From positions 1 to 64,000 of the forward strand of contig CALMYG010000022.1 of NCBI GenBank assembly GCA_937873455.1: a stretch of DNA of 64,000 bases. Reading direction: 5' to 3'. Under the pieces are notes generated by a model. It did not search any database, had not been told where the DNA came from, and worked only from the letters and a program-made list of their open reading frames with translations. Source of the DNA: an uncultured Verrucomicrobiota bacterium (GTDB taxonomy: Bacteria; Verrucomicrobiota; Kiritimatiellia; CAIVKH01). Shown here one piece after another: positions 57,844 to 64,000 of this stretch (the stretch's first letter is position 1; each line of letters begins with the position of its first letter). Position numbers and translations under genes: made by a program.

Positions 57844-59262
57844 TTACTTTTTGTGGAACACATGGGTGCCGTGGCCGAAGAAAATTTCGGCGGCTTCCAT
57901 CATGGTTTCCGATAAGGTGGGGTGCGCGTGGATGGTGGCCTTCAGGTCACCGGCCCGCGCGGCCATTTCGACCGCGAGTACGCCTTCCGCGATCAATTCG
58001 CCCGCGCCTACGCCGGCAATGCCAACCCCCAGCACCTGTTCGGTGTGCGGATCCAGGATCATCTTGGTGAGACCGTCGTCCCGGCCCAAGGTGGTGGCGC
58101 GACCGGAAGCCTTCCACGGGAAGGTGGCGATCTTGACCGAACGCCCTTCGGTTTTTGCCTGGGTCTCGGTGAGTCCGCACCAGGCCATTTCGGGGTCGGT
58201 GAAGACCACGGCGGGAATGGCCCGGGGATCGAATACGCTGGGCTCCCCGGCAATGGCTTCAATCGCGACGCGACCCTCGTGGGAGGCTTTATGGGCCAAC
58301 ATGGGATCACCGGCGATATCGCCGATGGCAAAAATATGCGATTCGGCCGTGCGACGCTGCTTGTCCACCTTGATGAAGCCGCGTTCATCAAGCTGGATTT
58401 TGGTGTTTTCCAGTCCGATGCCGTCGGAATTGGGCCGGCGTCCGACTGAAATCAGGACGCGCTCGAATTCCTGGACCGGTTCGTCGACATGCAAGCCTTC
58501 GAGGGTTGCTTTGACCGTGCTGCCCGTGTCTTCGAGGCTGAGCACTTTGGTCTTGAGAAGGATCTTATGAAAACGTTCCTCGAGTTTGCGGGTGACGACA
58601 TCGGCGAGATCCTTGTCCGCGCCCATGAGTAAACCGCCGGTCATTTCCACGACGGTGACCTTGCTGCCCAGCGCGGCATAGACGCTGCCGAGTTCGCAGC
58701 CGATGTAGCCGCCGCCGATGACCAGGAGCCGCGCGGGAATGTCTTCGATGTTGAGCGCGCCGGTGGAGTCCATCACCCGGGGCGAATTGATGGCCAGGGG
58801 CGGCGGAATGGTCGGGCGGGAGCCGGTGGCGACCACCGCGTAATCAAAGGTCATCTCAGCGGTTGAACCGTCTTTTTTGGTGATGAGCAGGGTCTTGCTG
58901 TTCTTGAAGGCGGCCCGGCCCTTAACGTAGTTGATTTTGCGGGCCTTGGTCAGCGAACCCAGGCCGCCGGTCAACTTGCTGACCACGGTGTTTTTCCAGG
59001 TGCGCATTTTGTCGAGGTTGATGACCGGTTCGTTGTAGGTGAGGCCCCATGCTTCGGCGTCGCGTGATTCTTCGATGACGCGGGCGACATGCAGCAACGC
59101 CTTGGAGGGAATGCAGCCCCGGTAAAGGCAGACGCCCCCGGGATTTTCCTCGAGTTCAATGATCGAGACTTGGAAGCCCATGTCGGAGGCTTGAAAGGCG
59201 GCCGGGTATCCCCCGGGGCCGCCGCCGATAATAACGATTTGGGAATGTGACGAGGTGGTCAA
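57844..59262 (-). CDS. lpdA: Dihydrolipoyl dehydrogenase (E3)
   Basis: FAD enzyme that reoxidises the lipoyl group of pyruvate dehydrogenase with NAD+. The 472 residues show the FAD site IVIIGGGPGGYPAAFQAS near 9, the redox-active disulfide GGVCLYRGCIPSK near 42, the NAD site LLVIGGGYIGCELGSV near 183, the FAD-binding FAIGDIAGDPMLAHKA near 313 and the C-terminal catalytic HAHPTLSETMMEAAE near 445. The start is TTG 59262, supported by GGAGGG 7 nt upstream. It is the third gene of aceE-aceF-lpd. Confidence 0.95.
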   Translation of the reverse strand: MTTSSHSQIVIIGGGPGGYPAAFQASDMGFQVSIIELEENPGGVCLYRGCIPSKALLHVARVIEESRDAEAWGLTYNEPVINLDKMRTWKNTVVSKLTGGLGSLTKARKINYVKGRAAFKNSKTLLITKKDGSTAEMTFDYAVVATGSRPTIPPPLAINSPRVMDSTGALNIEDIPARLLVIGGGYIGCELGSVYAALGSKVTVVEMTGGLLMGADKDLADVVTRKLEERFHKILLKTKVLSLEDTGSTVKATLEGLHVDEPVQEFERVLISVGRRPNSDGIGLENTKIQLDERGFIKVDKQRRTAESHIFAIGDIAGDPMLAHKASHEGRVAIEAIAGEPSVFDPRAIPAVVFTDPEMAWCGLTETQAKTEGRSVKIATFPWKASGRATTLGRDDGLTKMILDPHTEQVLGVGIAGVGAGELIAEGVLAVEMAARAGDLKATIHAHPTLSETMMEAAEIFFGHGTHVFHKK

Positions 59263-59265
59263 GGA

Positions 59266-60588
59266 TTAACCCTCCAACGTAAGCAGTACAGGTTGCTGAA
59301 TGGCATCGGTGATCCAGCGCAAAAAGCGCGCGCCGTCCGCGCCGTCGATGACGCGGTGATCAAACGAAAGGGAGAGCGGCAACAAGGCCCGCGGCTGGAA
59401 AAAGCCGTTGATCATTACCGGTTGCACCGTGGCCCGGCCCACGCCGAGAATCGCCACTTCCGGGAAGTTGACGATCGGGGTGAAGAAGGCGCCGCCGATT
59501 CCGCCGATGTTGGTGATGGTGATGCCGCCACCCTGCATGTCTTCGGGGCCGATCTTCCGGGCTTTGGCGCGGTCGGATAGCTTGCCGAGTTCCTGGGCAA
59601 TCTTGATGACGTTCAGGCTGTCCACGTCCCGCATGACCGGAACAATCAATCCGCGCTCGGTATCCATGGCCACGCCGACATTGACATACTTTTTGTAAAT
59701 CAACTGGTTGTGGGCGAGGTCAAGGCTGCTGTTGAATTTGGGATGCACCTTGAGCGCCGAGGCGAGGATTTTGATCAGAAACGCGGTGAGGGTGAGTTTG
59801 GCGCCGGCGGCTTCGGCCTTGGCCTTCACCGATTTCCGCAGGTCCTCAATCGCGGTGATGTCGACGGTGTCGTGCAGGGTAACATGGGGCACGTTGCTCC
59901 AGGAAACCGCCATGTGTTGCGCGGTGGCGGCCCGCACGTTGGAAAGCGGCTCGGCCTCGATTTCACCCCAGCGGCTAAAGTCGGGAAGCGGTGCGGCGAT
60001 TGGGCCGCCGCCCGTGGCGCCGCCGGAGGAACGGTTGTCGCGAGCGTAGCGCTTGACGTCGTCGACGGAGACCCGGCCACCGGGACCGGAGCCGGCCACT
60101 TCGTTGATGTCGATGCCGATTTCGCGGGCGAACTGGCGGGTGGACGGGGCGGCCGGAACCGCCGCGCTGCTGGTGCCGCTAATGGCCGAAGCGGCGCGTG
60201 GCGCCACGCTCGCTTTCGGGGCAGGCGCCGGTGCGGGGGCAGGTGCGGGCGCCGGCGCTTTTTCCTCGGCCGGGGCAGCGGGCGGCGGCGGAGTGGTGGG
60301 CGCTTTGGCGGCGGGGGCGGCAGGTTTCTCCGCCTTGGGAGCAGCGGCCGCGCCTTCCTCTATGGTCATGACCACTTGCCCAACCGTGGCTTTTTCACCT
60401 TCTTTGATGTGAATGGCCGTGATGGTTCCCGAAACCGGGCTGGGAATTTCCACGGTGGCTTTTCCGGCTTCGACTTCGAGCAACGGCTGGTCGGCCTTGA
60501 TGGTATCGCCCACCTTTACCAATAAATTGGTAATCGTGCCTTCCTTGGCGTTTTCACTTAACTCCGGAAGTTTGAATTCAATCGACAT
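59266..60588 (-). CDS. aceF: Pyruvate dehydrogenase E2, dihydrolipoamide acetyltransferase
   Basis: Core of the pyruvate dehydrogenase complex. The 440 residues have a single N-terminal lipoyl domain (about 2-76), an Ala/Pro-rich flexible linker (about 80-135), a peripheral-subunit-binding domain (about 147-190, RQFAREIGIDINEVAGSGPG) and the acetyltransferase domain ending with SLSFDHRVIDGADGARFL (catalytic His and Asp). The lipoyl-lysine motif reads EVEAGKATVEIPSP; Gly stands where Asp (DKA) is usual, but the lysine is kept. AAGGA precedes ATG 60588; aceE ends 30 nt upstream. Confidence 0.95.
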   Translation of the reverse strand: MSIEFKLPELSENAKEGTITNLLVKVGDTIKADQPLLEVEAGKATVEIPSPVSGTITAIHIKEGEKATVGQVVMTIEEGAAAAPKAEKPAAPAAKAPTTPPPPAAPAEEKAPAPAPAPAPAPAPKASVAPRAASAISGTSSAAVPAAPSTRQFAREIGIDINEVAGSGPGGRVSVDDVKRYARDNRSSGGATGGGPIAAPLPDFSRWGEIEAEPLSNVRAATAQHMAVSWSNVPHVTLHDTVDITAIEDLRKSVKAKAEAAGAKLTLTAFLIKILASALKVHPKFNSSLDLAHNQLIYKKYVNVGVAMDTERGLIVPVMRDVDSLNVIKIAQELGKLSDRAKARKIGPEDMQGGGITITNIGGIGGAFFTPIVNFPEVAILGVGRATVQPVMINGFFQPRALLPLSLSFDHRVIDGADGARFLRWITDAIQQPVLLTLEG

Positions 60589-60618
60589 AACGGCATCCTT
60601 TCAGATAAAGCCATGATT

Positions 60619-63303
60619 TCAGGCAATCAACGGGTTCAATTTATCGGGATTAATGTTCAGGTCCTTAATCGCCTGGGCCACGAGGGAAGGTTTGACCGCG
60701 CCGTCACGCGAAAGGGCGTGCAGGGTGGCTACGACCACGTACCGGGCATCGACTTCAAAGAAGTCACGCAACGACGGGCGGTTTTCACTGCGACCGTACC
60801 CTTCCGTGCCGAGGCTGATGATCGGGCGGGGAATCCAACGGCCAATCATGTCCGACATGACTTTGACGTAGTCGGAGGCGGCAACGATCACGCCTTCGGT
60901 CGGCGCGAGTTGCTGGGTGACATACGGCACCTTCGGTTCGGCCTCGGGGTTTAACAGGTTGAAGCGGTCGCATTCCATGCCGTCCCGGCGCAATTCCTTG
61001 TAGCTGGTGGCCGACCACACATCGGAAACCACCCCGTATTTTTCGTGGAGGATGTCGCGGGCTTTGACAACTTCGTTCAGGATGGCGCCGCTGCCGATGA
61101 GCTGGGCTTTGAGCTTCGCTTTCTTGTCGTTCTGCGCGGGGAGCAATTTGTACAGGCCCTTGAGTATGCCCTCGCGGCAATTTTCCGGCATCGCCGGCAT
61201 CGCGTAGTTTTCGTTGCCGACGGTGAGGTAATAGAAGATCGCCTCCTGGTCGATGTACATGCGCTTGATGCCTTCCTGAATGATGATGGCCAATTCGTAG
61301 GCATAGGCCGGGTCGTATGTCATCAAGTTGGGAACCGGGTAGGCGAGCAGGTGGCTGTGGCCGTCCTGGTGCTGGAGTCCTTCGCCGGCCAGGGTGGTGC
61401 GCCCGGCGGTTCCGCCGAGCAGGAAGCCGCGGCAGCGAAGATCGCCGGCGGCCCAGATCAGGTCACCGACGCGTTGGAATCCGAACATTGAGTAGTAGAT
61501 GAAAAACGGAATGGCGTTGACCGCGTAGTTGGCGTAGGCGGTTCCGGCGGCAATGAACGAGCAGAGCGAACCCGCCTCGGTGATGCCTTCTTCGAGGATC
61601 TGGCCGTCTTTCGCCTCCTTGTAATACAAGAGGCTTTCGCTATCGACCGGCTCGTAGAGCTGGCCGGTGTGGGCATAGATGCCGCACTGGCGGAACAGGG
61701 CCTCCATGCCGAAGGTGCGGGCTTCGTCAGGAACAATCGGCACGATCAATTTACCGACTTCCTTGTCCTTGAGCATCTTGGTAAGCATCCGGACAAAGGC
61801 CATGGTGGTGGAAACCTCGCGGCCTTCGGTTCCCTTGTAGAATTCGTCAAACAGCGTGGCGTCCAGCGGGGCGATCTTTCCGGAAGCCTCGATGCGTTTG
61901 GGAAGGAAACCGCCGAGCTGACGGCGGCGTTCCAGCAGATACTTCATTTCGATGGAATCCTTGGCCGGACGGTAGAACGGCGCTTTGCCGATGTCGTCCT
62001 CGGAAATCGGAATGTCGAAGCGGCGGCGGAACGTACGCAGCTCGTCCTCGTTTAGCTTTTTCTGCTGGTGGGTGATGTTCTTGCCTTCGCCGGCTTCCCC
62101 GAGACCGTAGCCCTTGACGGTACGGGCGAGAATAACGGTCGGCGCACCGGAGGCATTGTTGTACGCGGCGCGGAACGCGGCATACACCTTCTCCGGGTCA
62201 TGTCCGCCCATCCGCATGTGGGTGAGCTGCTCGTCGGTGAGATGCTCGACCATCTTGAGGGTCTCGGGGTATTTCCCGAAAAAGTTTTTGCGGATGTAGG
62301 CGCCGTCTTGGGTGGAATACTTCTGGAATTCTCCGTCGACCACTTCGCCCATGCGCTTGACCAGAATGCCGTCCTTGTCTTTGGCGAGCAGGTCATCCCA
62401 GTCGCTGCCCCAGATGACTTTGATGACATTCCAGCCGTTGCCGCGGAAGTTGGCTTCGAGTTCCTGGATGATCTGGCCGTTGCCGCGGACCGGGCCGTCG
62501 AGGCGTTGGAGGTTGCAATTGATGACGAAGATCAGGTTGTCGAGTTTTTCGCGGGTGGCCAGGCTGATGGCGCCGAGGGATTCCGGCTCGTCGGTTTCGC
62601 CATCGCCGAGGAACGCGATGACTTTGGAGTCGGACTCGGGAATAAGGCCGCGATCTTCGAGGTAACGGATAAAGCGGGCCTGGTAAATGGCCATGATGGG
62701 GCCGAGACCCATGGAAACCGTGGGAAACTGCCAGAAGTCGGGCATCAACCAAGGGTGGGGGTAGGAGGACAATCCGCCGCCCGGGGCCAGTTCGCGGCGG
62801 AAGTTTTCCAGGTGTTTGGGGGTCAGGCGGCCTTCGAGGAACGCCCGGGCATAAATACCCGGCGAGGCATGGCCTTGAAAATAGACAAAGTCGCCGAGGT
62901 GCTTATCGTTGCGGCCGCGGAAGAAATGGTTGAATCCGACCTCGTACAACGTGGCGGCGGAGGCGTAGGTGGAAATGTGACCGCCCACGCTGGCATCCAA
63001 CTTGTTGGCGCGCACGACCATGGCCATGGCGTTCCAGCGGATGATGCTCTTGATGCGGCGTTCAACTTCGCGGTCGCCGGGGAAGGGCGGCTGGTGTTCG
63101 ACGGCGATGGTGTTGGTGTACGGGGTGACGGACGTCATCGGAAGCTTGACGCCCTTTTTCTGGGCGCGAATCTGCAAATCCAACATCAAATCACGTACCC
63201 GCTCCTTGCCGCGGCGGGCAATGACTTCGTCCAGCGAATTCAGCCAGTCGATGGTCTCGAGCTTGTCCAGTTCCAGTTGTTCCTCAACATGAGCATCGGT
63301 CAT
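60619..63303 (-). CDS. aceE: Pyruvate dehydrogenase E1, homodimeric type
   Basis: Thiamine-diphosphate enzyme that decarboxylates pyruvate and acetylates E2. The 894 residues match the homodimeric AceE of proteobacteria (about 887) rather than the alpha2beta2 type. It has HISTYASAATLYEVGFNHFF near 110 (quoted HISTYASAATLYEVG), the TPP-binding motif GDGETDEPESLG near 229 through VINCNLQRLDGPVRGNG, and the transketolase-like second half with HDGHSHLLAYPVPNL-type residues (QHQDGHSHLLAYPVPN) near 643. AAGGAAGG lies before ATG 63303. It opens the aceE-aceF-lpd unit; no pdhR is next to it. The 223 bp upstream (63304-63526) hold no gene that I can support. Confidence 0.96.
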   Translation of the reverse strand: MTDAHVEEQLELDKLETIDWLNSLDEVIARRGKERVRDLMLDLQIRAQKKGVKLPMTSVTPYTNTIAVEHQPPFPGDREVERRIKSIIRWNAMAMVVRANKLDASVGGHISTYASAATLYEVGFNHFFRGRNDKHLGDFVYFQGHASPGIYARAFLEGRLTPKHLENFRRELAPGGGLSSYPHPWLMPDFWQFPTVSMGLGPIMAIYQARFIRYLEDRGLIPESDSKVIAFLGDGETDEPESLGAISLATREKLDNLIFVINCNLQRLDGPVRGNGQIIQELEANFRGNGWNVIKVIWGSDWDDLLAKDKDGILVKRMGEVVDGEFQKYSTQDGAYIRKNFFGKYPETLKMVEHLTDEQLTHMRMGGHDPEKVYAAFRAAYNNASGAPTVILARTVKGYGLGEAGEGKNITHQQKKLNEDELRTFRRRFDIPISEDDIGKAPFYRPAKDSIEMKYLLERRRQLGGFLPKRIEASGKIAPLDATLFDEFYKGTEGREVSTTMAFVRMLTKMLKDKEVGKLIVPIVPDEARTFGMEALFRQCGIYAHTGQLYEPVDSESLLYYKEAKDGQILEEGITEAGSLCSFIAAGTAYANYAVNAIPFFIYYSMFGFQRVGDLIWAAGDLRCRGFLLGGTAGRTTLAGEGLQHQDGHSHLLAYPVPNLMTYDPAYAYELAIIIQEGIKRMYIDQEAIFYYLTVGNENYAMPAMPENCREGILKGLYKLLPAQNDKKAKLKAQLIGSGAILNEVVKARDILHEKYGVVSDVWSATSYKELRRDGMECDRFNLLNPEAEPKVPYVTQQLAPTEGVIVAASDYVKVMSDMIGRWIPRPIISLGTEGYGRSENRPSLRDFFEVDARYVVVATLHALSRDGAVKPSLVAQAIKDLNINPDKLNPLIA

Positions 63304-63526
63304 AATGGGTAGCCTTCCTTACCTCGCGTTGTTTCAACGAGTTCGGCGTCGGGTCGTCAACATGTGCGGGTGCGCATTGCCACCCGTTCCGCCATCTTGC
63401 CGTCGCCGCCAAAAGCCAATAAAGGTACGGGTTCGTGTTGAAAAACGCAAGTCAGGATGAAAGGAGCGGATACGATTTTCCCCGATACACGGAACGAACG
63501 CGGAGTAAGGCCGGTGCGGCCGGTTT

Positions 63527-64000
63527 TTATGATGTCCGGCGGGGCAGGTGTACGGAAAAGGTGCTGCCTTGGCCGATCTGGCTTTCCACAAGGATTTTTC
63601 CGCCATGCGCACTTACGATATGTTTAACAATGGCCAGGCCGAGTCCGGTACCGCCGGCTTTGCGGCTGCGGGCCTTGTCGACCCGGTAAAACCGCTCAAA
63701 AATCCGCTGCAAATGGGCAGCCTCGATCCCGCAACCCTGGTCGGTGACCCGGATGATCCACTCGGACTCCGATGGGGTGACGGTCAACCGGACAGCCCGG
63801 TCGGGATCACTGTATTTGATGGCATTGTCGATCAGGTTGACCATGACCTGTTCAAGCAGGGGGGCGTTGAAATCCGCCGACCACTCGGGATCGCAGGAGG
63901 TTTCGATGCGGATGTTCTTTTCGGCGGCCTGCCGCGATACGGAATGCATGGCGGATTGCAGCAGATCCATGAGTTTGCCCGGCTTAACCGCCACGTGACC
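63527..64000 (-). CDS. Sensor histidine kinase, PhoR-like, 3' part only
   Basis: The reading frame runs off the right edge of the window, so only the last 157 residues are seen. They form the HATPase domain: N box NLIDNAIKYSDPDR, G1 DQGCGIEAAHLQRIF, F box FERFYRVDKARSRKAGG and G2 GTGLGLAIVKHIVSAHGG, ending HLPRRTS. The FERFYRVDKARSR pattern is common in PhoR/WalK-type kinases. With pstSCAB-phoU in the same window a phosphate sensor is plausible, but the sensor and HisKA domains are out of view. It is the terminal gene of its unit; aceE starts 223 nt downstream on the same strand. Confidence 0.85.
   Translation of the reverse strand, partial: GHVAVKPGKLMDLLQSAMHSVSRQAAEKNIRIETSCDPEWSADFNAPLLEQVMVNLIDNAIKYSDPDRAVRLTVTPSESEWIIRVTDQGCGIEAAHLQRIFERFYRVDKARSRKAGGTGLGLAIVKHIVSAHGGKILVESQIGQGSTFSVHLPRRTS

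Overview
The window is dense, chromosomal, GC-rich bacterial DNA, with about 58 protein genes, no rRNA or tRNA gene and no CRISPR array that I can find. Lipid A (lpxA), lipoprotein sorting (lolC/lolD, lspA), AsmA-like and beta-barrel proteins show a Gram-negative envelope. The mcsA-mcsB-clpC arginine-phosphorylation/Clp set, the fused secDF, the dksA-like/lspA neighbour pair and the Gld-type ABC operon together suggest the PVC superphylum (Verrucomicrobiota/Kiritimatiellota-like). That placement is an inference from gene content, not a phylogeny.

Layout. 1-537: intergenic repeats. 538-8870 (+): lysS-lolC-lolD-ilvE-mcsA-mcsB-clpC, tightly packed and closed by a stem-loop. 9047-11700 (+): a lipid A acyltransferase-like gene and two Dpp/Opp-type ATPases without permeases. 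11782-17722 (+): a possible 39-codon leader, tgt, yajC, secDF, recJ. 17862-19793 (+): rpmB, citrate synthase, a small TPR protein. 19790-27488 (-): porin, pstS, pstC, pstA, pstB, phoU, a complete high-affinity phosphate uptake locus. 27638-31805 (-): ligA, a zinc metallopeptidase and an ATP-grasp ligase. 31958-37145 (+): a DksA-like protein with a histone-H1-like tail, lspA, miaA, hflX, radC, lpxA. 37148-37291 (-): a 47-codon membrane-protein gene. 37472-40401 (+): a PDZ protein, a VapBC toxin-antitoxin pair, pyrE, a HIT protein, queD. 40402-51594 (-): htrA, gldA, gldF, gldG, a DUF4340 protein, an AsmA-like protein, prmA, a membrane protein and a family 9 glycosyltransferase; crcB lies just upstream (51696-52070). 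52559-56432: divergent tesA / ybbA-ybbP, flanked on both sides by copies of one ~401-bp structured repeat. 56951-57772 (+): an outer-membrane beta-barrel protein. 57844-63303 (-): aceE-aceF-lpd pyruvate dehydrogenase. 63527-64000 (-): the 3' part of a PhoR-like histidine kinase, cut by the window end.

How it works together. Much of the window serves envelope building (Lol sorting, LspA, LpxA, SecDF/YajC, HtrA, AsmA-like), phosphate acquisition (outer-membrane porin, PstSCAB, PhoU, perhaps the kinase at the right edge) and central metabolism (pyruvate dehydrogenase feeding citrate synthase). Translation is heavily coupled: many neighbours overlap by ATGA, GTGA or TTGA. The least expected parts are the 401-bp repeat pair with terminal inverted repeats and a compensatory base-pair change, the two unannotated small ORFs, the zinc-finger-degenerate DksA-like protein with its basic tail, and the metallopeptidase/ATP-grasp pair behind ligA.
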